Source of the DNA: Actinoplanes flavus
Lineage (GTDB): Bacteria; Actinomycetota; Actinomycetes; Mycobacteriales; Micromonosporaceae
Length of the DNA: 64,000 nucleotides
Reading direction: 5' to 3'
Assembly: GCF_017592555.1 (NCBI RefSeq)
Contig: NZ_JAGFNS010000013.1
Span: 186,001 to 250,000 of the forward strand
Positions 18,065 to 25,431 of this stretch are shown here, piece after piece (the first letter of the stretch is position 1; each line of letters begins with the position of its first letter). Under the pieces are notes generated by a model that ran no database searches, was not told where the DNA came from, and saw only the letters and a list, made by a program, of their open reading frames with translations. The translations under genes and the position numbers were made by a program.

Positions 18065-18148
18065 ATGCTGGCGGGCATGTCTCGGATGTGGTCGTTCTAT
18101 TGGTTTACGAGGCCGGCTCAAGCCGGTGCCTCGGCCATGACCGCATGA
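18065..18148 (+). CDS. Leader peptide of DAHP synthase attenuator
   Basis: A 27-codon frame, too short for ordinary gene calling. It starts at ATG 18065 with a GAGGTGG ribosome binding site overlapping the kinase stop; an in-frame ATG at 18077 is an alternative. The peptide contains MWSFYWF, so two Trp, two Phe and one Tyr occur within seven codons. It is followed by hairpins and an intrinsic terminator before the DAHP synthase gene. This is the layout of amino-acid attenuation: stalling at aromatic codons would change which RNA hairpin forms and let transcription proceed into the first gene of aromatic synthesis. Reading the codons is direct; the mechanism is inferred. Confidence 0.8.
   Translation: MLAGMSRMWSFYWFTRPAQAGASAMTA
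18107..18134 (+). promoter_or_regulatory. Leader hairpin (pause or antiterminator region) of the attenuator
   Basis: CGAGGC at 18109-18114 pairs with GCCTCG near 18128-18133, with an inner CGGCT/AGCCG stem. The GCCGGCTC segment of its 5' arm is also complementary to GAGCCGGC at about 18165-18172, immediately before the terminator stem. Two mutually exclusive folds are therefore possible. Folding energies were not computed. Confidence 0.5.
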
Positions 18149-18172
18149 CCTGAGACACCCGCCAGAGCCGGC

Positions 18173-18204
18173 AAGGCAGCGACGACGTCGCTGCCTTTTT
18201 GTTT
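18173..18204 (+). terminator. Intrinsic terminator of the DAHP synthase attenuator
   Basis: Positions 18173-18184 (AAGGCAGCGACG) are perfectly complementary to 18186-18197, and TTTTT followed by GTTT comes straight after. It sits between the aromatic leader peptide and the structural gene, 53 bp before the ATG. In this GC-rich genome such a U-tract terminator ahead of a gene is strong evidence for conditional read-through. Confidence 0.85.
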
Positions 18205-18256
18205 GCCCCGAGCAAACCGGCTCTGACCCAGGGCCGGTCGAAGGAGAGAGATCACC

Positions 18257-19321
18257 ATGACCGCCCCAGAGGTGCAGCGCGTCCGAGACCAGCGGATCGA
18301 GAAGGTCGTCCCGCTGATGAGCCCGGCGCTGCTCCACCACGAGCTGCCGCTGACGTCCGAGCTGCACGACACCGTGCTGGCCGGCCGCAAGCAGGTGGAG
18401 GACGTGCTCAACGGCCGAGATCAGCGCCTGATCGTGGTCGTCGGCCCGTGTTCGGTGCACGACCCGGTCGCCGCCGGCGAGTACGCCTCTCTTCTGCAGA
18501 AGGAGGCGGAACGGCTCAGCCAGGACCTGCTGATCGTGATGCGGGTGTACTTCGAGAAGCCGCGTTCCACGGTCGGCTGGAAGGGCCTGATCATGGACCC
18601 GGGCCTGGACGGCTCGGGTGACGTCGGCACCGGCCTGCGGATCGCCCGCAAGCTGCTGCTCGAGGTCGTGCGGCGGGGCCTGCCGGTGGCCGTCGAATTC
18701 CTCGACCCGATCACCCCGCAGTACATCGCGGACACCGTGGCCTGGGGTGCGATCGGCGCCCGGACCGTCGAGTCGCAGGTGCACCGGCAGCTGTCGTCCG
18801 GCCTGTCGATGCCGATCGGCATGAAGAACCGCCCCGACGGCAGCGTCTCCACGGCGGTCGACGCGATCCAGGCCGCCGAGGCGTCGCACGTCTTCCCGGG
18901 CATCGACTACTCGGGCACCCCGGCGATCCTGCACACCACCGGCAACCCGGACTGCCACCTGGTGCTGCGCGGCGGTGGCGGCAAGCCGAACTACAGCGCC
19001 GAGGACGTCGAGTCGTCACTCGCGCTGCTGCGCAAGGCGGGCCTGCCGGAGCGCCTGGTGATCGACTGCTCGCACGGCAACAGCAACAAGGACCACCGGC
19101 GGCAGCCGATCGTGGCCGAGGACATCGCGCGGCAGATGGAGTCCGGCCAGCGCGCGATCAGCGGCGTGATGCTGGAGAGCTTCCTGGAGCCGGGCCGGCA
19201 GGACCTGGGCGGCGAGCTGACCTACGGCCAGTCGGTGACCGACGCCTGCATGGGCTGGGACGCCACGGTGGCGGTCCTGGAGCGGCTGGCCGAGGCGTCG
19301 GCCAAGCGCCGCGGGCTCTGA
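18257..19321 (+). CDS. aroG: 3-deoxy-7-phosphoheptulonate (DAHP) synthase, class I
   Basis: 354 residues. This is the first enzyme of the shikimate pathway, condensing phosphoenolpyruvate and erythrose 4-phosphate. Class I motifs are VVGPCSVHDP, FEKPRSTVGWKGL, IGARTVESQVHR, GMKNRPDGS, LRGGGGKPNY and DCSHGNSNKDH. The length matches E. coli AroF/G/H-type enzymes rather than the ~450-residue class II type usual in Streptomyces and mycobacteria. GGAGAG lies 8 bases upstream of ATG 18257. The gene is preceded by an aromatic-codon leader peptide and terminator, so it is probably controlled by tryptophan, phenylalanine and/or tyrosine supply. Confidence 0.95.
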   Translation: MTAPEVQRVRDQRIEKVVPLMSPALLHHELPLTSELHDTVLAGRKQVEDVLNGRDQRLIVVVGPCSVHDPVAAGEYASLLQKEAERLSQDLLIVMRVYFEKPRSTVGWKGLIMDPGLDGSGDVGTGLRIARKLLLEVVRRGLPVAVEFLDPITPQYIADTVAWGAIGARTVESQVHRQLSSGLSMPIGMKNRPDGSVSTAVDAIQAAEASHVFPGIDYSGTPAILHTTGNPDCHLVLRGGGGKPNYSAEDVESSLALLRKAGLPERLVIDCSHGNSNKDHRRQPIVAEDIARQMESGQRAISGVMLESFLEPGRQDLGGELTYGQSVTDACMGWDATVAVLERLAEASAKRRGL

Positions 19322-19465
19322 CCGGGTGGCCGCCGATCATTCCGGTGTGGAAGGTCGGCGGCGCCACTGAATTGCGATCATGGACGTCAATGTAAAAGCG
19401 GCATTTTCGGGCCTCTCGCGTCGTCGTACGATTAAGCCTCGCCGACCGCGAATGAGGGCCGTGAC

Positions 19466-22400
19466 GTGCTTGATCGGCAATTCACCTTGGACGACCGGCA
19501 ACGACTGCTCGACGCTCTGCTCGACATTCCGAGCATGCGTGATCCGAATGAGCGGAATCGCTACGCCGCGGAACTCGAGGCCCGGCTCGGCCGGCCGTTG
19601 CAGGCGTCCCGCTATCCGGACGCCCGGCACGATGTGTGGTCCCTGCTCGGCGCGATGCTGGCCCGCTCCGGCGGCCTGCGCACCTTCGTCCGGGTGGTCT
19701 ACGACCTGCACGGCGAGGGCCCCGCGGTCCGCGAGCTGGAGCGCCTGGCCGAGGAGCTGGAGCGGGAGGTCCTGCTCGCGCCGGCCGACCGGGAGGCCCT
19801 GCTGAACCTGCTCGCCGGGGTGGGCTCGCCGCATCTGGCCACGGCGGCCGCGGTCGCCGGGCACCGGGCCCGCGAGATCACCGCGCTGGCCGGCGACCCG
19901 GCGGCTCTGGTGCGCCGGCTGGAGACCGCGACCACCCAGGTCGGCGGGGCGCCCCTGCTGCTGGCGTTCGTGGATCGCCTTGCCCACCTGGTCGAGCCGG
20001 TGCAGGCGCTGAACCTGCACCGCTGGATCGATCTGGTGGCCGGTGGCAGCGGGCTGACCCAGGCCACCGTCCGCGGGCTGTGCATCGCGAGCCGCCGGGA
20101 TCAGGAGAGCGCCGACCTCGCGCCGGAACCGGCCGAGCCGTCGCCGCCGGACCGGGCCGCCGAGACCGAGCCGGAGCCGAACCGGGCGATCCTGCCGCCA
20201 CCACCGGAGGACGCCGGTGACGAGCCGCCGGACCGCCGGCCCATCTGGGGCAGCGTGCCCGCCCAGAACCCGGACTTCACCGGCCGTGAGGCGATGCTCC
20301 GGGCTCTGAACGAGTCCCTGGTCACGAAGTCGCAGATCTCGGTGCTCCCGCAGGCGCTGCACGGCTTCGGCGGTGTCGGCAAGACCCAGCTCGCGGTGGA
20401 GTACGTCTATCGCTACGTCAGCGGTTACGACCTGATCTGGTGGATCCCCGCCGAGCAGCCGACGATGGTCCTCTCCTCGCTGGCCGAGCTGAGCAGGCGG
20501 CTGCGGCTGCCGGAGAGCGACAGTCTCCAGCAGACCGCGGCGACCGTGCTGGACGCGCTGGCCTCCACGCCGCTGCGCTGGCTGCTGGTCTACGACAACG
20601 CCGACCAGCCGGACGAGCTGGCCCGCTTCGTCCCGGTGACCGGCGGGCACGTCATCGTCACCTCCCGCAACCAGGAGTGGGGCCGGCTCGGCGACGCCGT
20701 GGAGGTGGACGTCTTCGACCGGCCGGAGAGCATCGAGCTGATCCGGAAACGGGCCAGGGACATCTCCGTCGAGGACGCGGACCGTCTCGCCGACAAGCTG
20801 GGCGACCTGCCGCTGGCCCTGGAGCAGGCGGCCACCTGGCACGCCGAGACCAGCATGCCGGTGTCCGAGTACCTGGAACTGTTCGACGCGCACGTCCGGG
20901 AGTTGCTGTCCGAGGGCAAGCCCACCTATTACCCGACCACGGTGGCGGCGTTCCTGGCCCTGGCCGTGGAGCGGCTGCGGGCGTCCAGCCCCGGCACCGC
21001 GCAACTGTTCGAGCTGTTCGCCTTCCTCGGCGCCGAGCCGCTCTCCCAGGAACTGCTGCGGACCGGGCGGGAAGCGCCGTTGTCCGAGCCGCTGCGCACC
21101 ACCCTGCGCGAGCCGATCGAGATGGGCCGGGCGATCCGTGCGGTCCGGCGTCTCGGCCTCGCCCGGGTGGACCTGGACAAGAAGATCCAGGTGCACCGGC
21201 TGATGCAGCTGGTGCTGCGCGAGAGCCTGGACGAGGAGCAGCGCGAACGCAGCCGGCGCAACGTGCAGCTCATCCTGGCGCACGCCAACCCGGGCGACCC
21301 GGACGGTCAGCAGGGCTGGGCCATGCACGCCGAGATCGGCCCGCACATCGTCCCGGCGAACCTGGTCAGCGCCGACTTCCCGCAGGCCCGGGCGGTGGTG
21401 CAGGACCAGATGCGCTACCTCTACCTGGTCGGCGACTACGAGAACAGCCGCCGGCTCGCCGAGACCGCGCTCCCGGTGTGGCGGGCCGGCGACGGTCCGG
21501 ACATCGGCCCGCAGGGCGCGCTGACCATGCTCGCCATGCGGCATCTGGCGAACGCGCTGCGGTCGCTCGGCGAGAGCAGGCGGGCGCGTGAGCTCACCGA
21601 GGAGGTGTACGGCGTGCTGAGCGGCAGTCCCGACTTCGGCGTCGACCACGAGTACACCCTGGTGACGGCGAACAGTCTGGCGCTCGACCAGCGGATCCTC
21701 GGCGACTACCGGGCCGCGCTCGCGATCGACCAGGAGAACCTGGAACGGCACCAGCGGGTGTTCGGCGAGGACGACCTGTACACGCTGCGGGTGTTGCAGA
21801 ACGTGGCGGTGAACCTGCGCATGCTCGGTGACGTCGAGCAGGCACACCGGATCGACACCGACCTGGTCCAGCAGTGGAGCCGGACCGGCCCGAACCGCTA
21901 CCAGACCCTCCAGTGCCGGGCCAACGTGGCGCGGGACCTGCTGGCGATGGGCCGGCACCAGGAGGCGCTGGACATGATCAGCCAGGTGGTGCCGGACCTG
22001 CGGGCGGAGTTCGGCCCCCGGCACACCTATGTGCTGCTGGCCTCGCGTACCCAAGCCATCGCCCTGCTCCGGCTGGGCCGGTTCGCGGAGGCCGTGATCA
22101 GCGCCCGGACCTGCCACGACGGCACCCGGGCCCGGCTCGGCCCGAACCACGAGCACAGTCTCGCCGCCGCGATGACCCTGGCCAACGCCCTACGTACGGT
22201 CGGCGAGATCGGCCAGGCGCACGATCTGGCGAGCACGGCGCTCGACGCGTACCGGCGGGACTTCGGCGGCCAGCACCCGTTCACGCTGGCCGCCGAGGTG
22301 AACATGGCGCTGCTGCTGCGGGCGCTGGGCGACTACGAGTCGGCGCAGGAACTGGACGAGGACGCGGCCGCCGGCTTCCGGGAGGTGTTCGGGCCGCATC

Positions 22401-22720
22401 ACACCTACACGTTGCGGACGATCAGCAACCTCTCCAACGACCTGGCGCTGCGGGGCAACGCGCCCGGCGCCCGCGAGCTGTCCGAGAGCACCCTGGCCGA
22501 GCTCACCGGTCATCGGGGCGACGAGCATCCGCACACCCTGGCGTGCGCCGGAAACGTGGCGTTCGACCGGATGGCCACCGGCGACGCGGAGTCCGGCCGG
22601 CGGCTGCTGGAGCGCACCCTCAACCTGATGGCCGTGGTCCTCGGGCCGGACCATCCGGACACCCTCGACCGGGGGCGGGGGCGGCGGGCCGAATGCGACC
22701 TGGAGCCCTCACCGACGTAG
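19466..22720 (+). CDS. NB-ARC/TPR protein of FxSxx-type system, with N-terminal EAD-like domain
   Basis: 1084 residues. The N-terminal ~90 residues (DDRQRLLDALLDIPSM, GGLRTFVRVVYDL) resemble effector-associated domain 2 of NTPase-based conflict systems. A second helical module follows to about 210, then an acidic, Pro-rich linker. An NB-ARC STAND ATPase begins near 265 with Walker A GFGGVGKTQ (~300), Walker B LLVYDNAD and the GLPL-like GDLPLALEQ. From ~640 onward come many TPR units ending at residue ~1070. The last residues, RAECDLEPSPT, recur almost identically in the second NB-ARC-TPR gene of the cluster. FxSxx-COOH systems include such proteins (FxsT). GTG 19466 has GAGGG upstream. Its stop overlaps the convergent HExxH gene by 12 bp. 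Confidence 0.87.
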   Translation: MLDRQFTLDDRQRLLDALLDIPSMRDPNERNRYAAELEARLGRPLQASRYPDARHDVWSLLGAMLARSGGLRTFVRVVYDLHGEGPAVRELERLAEELEREVLLAPADREALLNLLAGVGSPHLATAAAVAGHRAREITALAGDPAALVRRLETATTQVGGAPLLLAFVDRLAHLVEPVQALNLHRWIDLVAGGSGLTQATVRGLCIASRRDQESADLAPEPAEPSPPDRAAETEPEPNRAILPPPPEDAGDEPPDRRPIWGSVPAQNPDFTGREAMLRALNESLVTKSQISVLPQALHGFGGVGKTQLAVEYVYRYVSGYDLIWWIPAEQPTMVLSSLAELSRRLRLPESDSLQQTAATVLDALASTPLRWLLVYDNADQPDELARFVPVTGGHVIVTSRNQEWGRLGDAVEVDVFDRPESIELIRKRARDISVEDADRLADKLGDLPLALEQAATWHAETSMPVSEYLELFDAHVRELLSEGKPTYYPTTVAAFLALAVERLRASSPGTAQLFELFAFLGAEPLSQELLRTGREAPLSEPLRTTLREPIEMGRAIRAVRRLGLARVDLDKKIQVHRLMQLVLRESLDEEQRERSRRNVQLILAHANPGDPDGQQGWAMHAEIGPHIVPANLVSADFPQARAVVQDQMRYLYLVGDYENSRRLAETALPVWRAGDGPDIGPQGALTMLAMRHLANALRSLGESRRARELTEEVYGVLSGSPDFGVDHEYTLVTANSLALDQRILGDYRAALAIDQENLERHQRVFGEDDLYTLRVLQNVAVNLRMLGDVEQAHRIDTDLVQQWSRTGPNRYQTLQCRANVARDLLAMGRHQEALDMISQVVPDLRAEFGPRHTYVLLASRTQAIALLRLGRFAEAVISARTCHDGTRARLGPNHEHSLAAAMTLANALRTVGEIGQAHDLASTALDAYRRDFGGQHPFTLAAEVNMALLLRALGDYESAQELDEDAAAGFREVFGPHHTYTLRTISNLSNDLALRGNAPGARELSESTLAELTGHRGDEHPHTLACAGNVAFDRMATGDAESGRRLLERTLNLMAVVLGPDHPDTLDRGRGRRAECDLEPSPT

Positions 22721-23992
22721 CGCCTCCGCGTTGCGCCGCTGCCAGGCCTGGTGGGCGCCGTGCAGGTCCTGCTCGGCGCGGCGTACCACCCGGCCGGGCA
22801 GCTCCCGGGCGGCCAGCGTCGCGAAGGCGGCCCGTACACCGGCGGCGAACCGCTCGCCGGCCGGCAGCAGCGCGGCTGAGCCGTCCAGGCTGCGCAGACC
22901 CCAGCGCACCTGCTCACGGGCGAGCGCGAGTTCCCGGGTGGCCGTCTCGGCGAGTCCCGGCGCGCCCCGCAGCCGGTCCCAGAGCTGGCCGATCCCGAGG
23001 AAGGCGTACAGCCCCTGGAGCAGGCCGCCGACCGGTCGCGGATCGGTGCGCCACGGCGCGAAGTGGAGTTCGGTCGAGGCCGGATCGGTGAGCGGCTGGA
23101 TGTCGAGCACGCCGGAGAGCTTCGAGTGCTGGAACTCGTGGACCAGCATCACCGCGAACTCGGCCGGGGTGGACGGGCGGGTCAGCCCGAACGCACCGAA
23201 CGCGTCACGGATGGTGGCGCTGCGGGCCGAGTGTGCGTCGAGTCTCGCCAGCGGGACCAGGGTGCGCAGACCCGCCGCCAGCTCACCGGCCCGCTCCCGG
23301 TCGTACCGGGCGATCAGTGACCACCCGCCGGCGAAGGTGTCCTGCCAGCGCCGCAGTTCCGCGTCGCTCAGCCGGTCGGCCGGCGGCGCGTGGTGCCCGC
23401 CCCGGTAGGCGCCCAGATCGTCCAGGGTCACCACCAGCTCTCGCCGCTCCGCCGAGCCGGTCAGCTCCCGCAGAGGATGCCAGCCGGTCTGCCGCGCGAC
23501 GGTCACCCGGCCCCGCCGGACGGTCGCGGCGAGCGGGGTGTGCCCCGGTTCGGCGGTCAGCGCCCGGCCCAGGCCCGGCAGTGTCACCCCGCCGGGCGAC
23601 GCATGCACCACCAGGTCGGCGTCCACCCCGGTGAGCGCGGCCGCGGCGGCCGCGACCGAGGACAGGTGGTTGCAGTCGACGTCGAGCGGCATCTCGGACC
23701 GGGCCGCGCCGCGCAGCCGCCGGGTGGTCCGCGCCGCCCAGGCGCCGACCAGCGGGTCGGTCAGCAGCCGGGCGAAACGCTCCGGATCGGCGGCCTGCGC
23801 CCGGGTGAGGACATCGACGGCCCGGTCCCGGTGGGTGCGGTCGCCGCTCCAGGCGGTGGCGATGAACTTGATGAGCAGCAGGTGCTTGCTGAGCTGGGCG
23901 TGTGCCAGGGCGGCGACCGCGCCGGCCCCGCCGTACCCGCCGGCCAGCCCGGCGAACTGGGCGGACGTGAGCTGATGCCACCTGATCGTCAC
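22709..23992 (-). CDS. HExxH-motif peptide-modifying protein (aKG-HExxH type)
   Basis: 427 residues. The key motif is VHEFQHSKLSG near residue 285 (HExxH). Proteins with this motif recur beside FxsB radical SAM enzymes, and several are described as alpha-ketoglutarate-dependent peptide beta-hydroxylases acting on cyclophane peptides. The N-terminal half is helical with no recognisable catalytic motif. GTG at 23992 overlaps the stop of the radical SAM gene by four bases (GTGA), so the two are translationally coupled. It likely adds a second modification to the precursor peptide after ring formation. Activity here is inferred from the motif and context. Confidence 0.85.
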   Translation of the reverse strand: MTIRWHQLTSAQFAGLAGGYGGAGAVAALAHAQLSKHLLLIKFIATAWSGDRTHRDRAVDVLTRAQAADPERFARLLTDPLVGAWAARTTRRLRGAARSEMPLDVDCNHLSSVAAAAAALTGVDADLVVHASPGGVTLPGLGRALTAEPGHTPLAATVRRGRVTVARQTGWHPLRELTGSAERRELVVTLDDLGAYRGGHHAPPADRLSDAELRRWQDTFAGGWSLIARYDRERAGELAAGLRTLVPLARLDAHSARSATIRDAFGAFGLTRPSTPAEFAVMLVHEFQHSKLSGVLDIQPLTDPASTELHFAPWRTDPRPVGGLLQGLYAFLGIGQLWDRLRGAPGLAETATRELALAREQVRWGLRSLDGSAALLPAGERFAAGVRAAFATLAARELPGRVVRRAEQDLHGAHQAWQRRNAEALRR

Positions 23993-25215
23993 GGCCGTGC
24001 CCCGGTGAGTCGGGCCAGGTCGTCGGCGACCCGGCGGTGGACGTGCGTGATGAGCCGGGTCAGATCGGCGCAGTAGACCGACGGGTTCCGGAATCCCTTC
24101 GACCGGCGGTAGCGGTGCGCGTAGTGGCCGGCGCCGCAGATCCGGCGCCACTCGCACGGTCGGCAGGAGTCGGCGAGCGCCCGCTCCCCGATCTGCCGGG
24201 CGACGATCCCGGGATGGAGGAGAGCCGCGTCCAGGTCGTGCGTCAGCACATTGGTCCCGGTGGCGCATGCCCCGTCGTACGCGGATTTGAGGGAGTCCTC
24301 CTGCTCCACCGCCCCGTCCGTCTCGATCACCGCGACCGCGACCGGGCTGAGTCCCACCTGCTCGCTGCGGCTGCCGCCGCCCAGCACCAGGTTGATCACC
24401 GACTCGAACAGGCGGATCCGGGTGGCCTGGTGTTCCGCCCCGTACCACTCGTCGAAGATCGCGATGAGCCAGTCGGCGTACGGGGTCTCGCCGGCCCGCG
24501 CCCGTGGGGGCGGCTCCGCCCAGTTGGCGTGCGGGAACAGGAGGTCGATCGCCGGTGGGTGATAGCCGAGCAGGGTCCGGTAGCAGGCGAGCGGGTCGGT
24601 GTCCGGATCGATGGTGCAGAGCAGTCCGGCGTACGCGGAACGATTGTCCGCCCGGTCGAGCAGGGTGAGCGCCCGGTGCACCGCGGCGAAGCTGCCGCGG
24701 CCGTCGGCCCGGCGCCGGTGGCGGTCGTTGTCGGCGGGCGGCCCGTCCAGGCTGACCCCGACCGTCACGCCGAGCGACCGCAGCTCGGCGAGCATCGCCT
24801 CGTCGAGCAGCACGCCGTTGGTCTGCAACCCGAAGTCGACGGCACAGGTGCCGGTGAGCGCCGCACGCATCGTGCCGACGATCGACCGGAGCCCGTCGCG
24901 GCCGGCCATCAGCGGCTCGCCACCGTGCAGGATGAGGCGCACCGTGTCCAGCCGGTGGGCCCGGGCGTGCGCACGGATCCGGTCGGCGGCGGCCGACGCC
25001 ACCTCGGTGGACATGACCGCGGGCCGGGTCCGCCAGCTCTGGTCGGACATCGTGTACATGTAGCAGTAGTCGCAGGCCAGATTGCAGCGCTGATGAACCT
25101 TCAGCACGTAATCCCGAAAGGGACGTGGCGACCAGCCCTCCGCGATCAGTCGCGGGACGTCCAGTGCCCGGTGCGGCCAATCGGGGATCGGCGCCTCAGA
25201 GAGGTCTTGGCTCAT
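23989..25215 (-). CDS. FxsB-like radical SAM/SPASM peptide-maturation enzyme
   Basis: 408 residues. The radical SAM cluster motif is C44-x3-C48-x2-C51 (QRCNLACDYCYMY), followed by the GGEPL SAM-binding segment and VGVSLDGP. The C-terminal SPASM-type region holds further cysteines, including SCRPCEWRRICGAGHYAHRY and YCADL. FxsB enzymes install an aryl-to-Cbeta cyclophane link in FxSxx peptides, using the aromatic ring of the first residue and the Cbeta of the third. The ATG overlaps the 3' end of the small peptide gene by 20 bp, tying peptide and enzyme together. Confidence 0.92.
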   Translation of the reverse strand: MSQDLSEAPIPDWPHRALDVPRLIAEGWSPRPFRDYVLKVHQRCNLACDYCYMYTMSDQSWRTRPAVMSTEVASAAADRIRAHARAHRLDTVRLILHGGEPLMAGRDGLRSIVGTMRAALTGTCAVDFGLQTNGVLLDEAMLAELRSLGVTVGVSLDGPPADNDRHRRRADGRGSFAAVHRALTLLDRADNRSAYAGLLCTIDPDTDPLACYRTLLGYHPPAIDLLFPHANWAEPPPRARAGETPYADWLIAIFDEWYGAEHQATRIRLFESVINLVLGGGSRSEQVGLSPVAVAVIETDGAVEQEDSLKSAYDGACATGTNVLTHDLDAALLHPGIVARQIGERALADSCRPCEWRRICGAGHYAHRYRRSKGFRNPSVYCADLTRLITHVHRRVADDLARLTGARP

Positions 25216-25405
25216 CGGGCGCGAAATTGCCGAAAGCGGCCAGGATCTCCCGGTTCCCGCTCATCTCGGCGACCAGCGCCGACAGCGAATGCGCCAGCAC
25301 CGAATCGGTCGAGGGGAGCAGCTGATCCAGCGGTATGCCAGTGACATCGATCAAGGTCGTGGGCAGTGCGTCGCCACTCCCGGCCACCCCGGGATCTGCG
25401 GCCAT
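25196..25405 (-). CDS. FxSxx-like RiPP precursor peptide 1
   Basis: 69 residues, with GAGGAGG at optimal distance before ATG 25405. The conserved leader block is LIDVTGIPLDQLL followed by a helical stretch (DSVLAHSLSALVAEM), and the core is ILAAFGNFAPDEPRPL. The leader is like that of FxSxx-COOH peptides, but the C-terminus has Phe-Gly-Asn-Phe-Ala and a seven-residue acidic/Pro tail where the canonical peptide ends in Phe-x-Ser-x-x. Predicted ring: Phe to Asn Cbeta within FGN. It lies 26 bp after the NB-ARC-TPR gene and overlaps the radical SAM gene by 20 bp. A relative lies at 28709-28924. Confidence 0.85.
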   Translation of the reverse strand: MAADPGVAGSGDALPTTLIDVTGIPLDQLLPSTDSVLAHSLSALVAEMSGNREILAAFGNFAPDEPRPL

Positions 25406-25431
25406 CCTCGCCTCCTCGCCCGCCGCCGCGA

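Noticed and set aside
22731..25344. Plus-strand open frames opposite the radical SAM and HExxH genes
   Set aside because: They are antisense to genes with clear cysteine-cluster and HExxH motifs.
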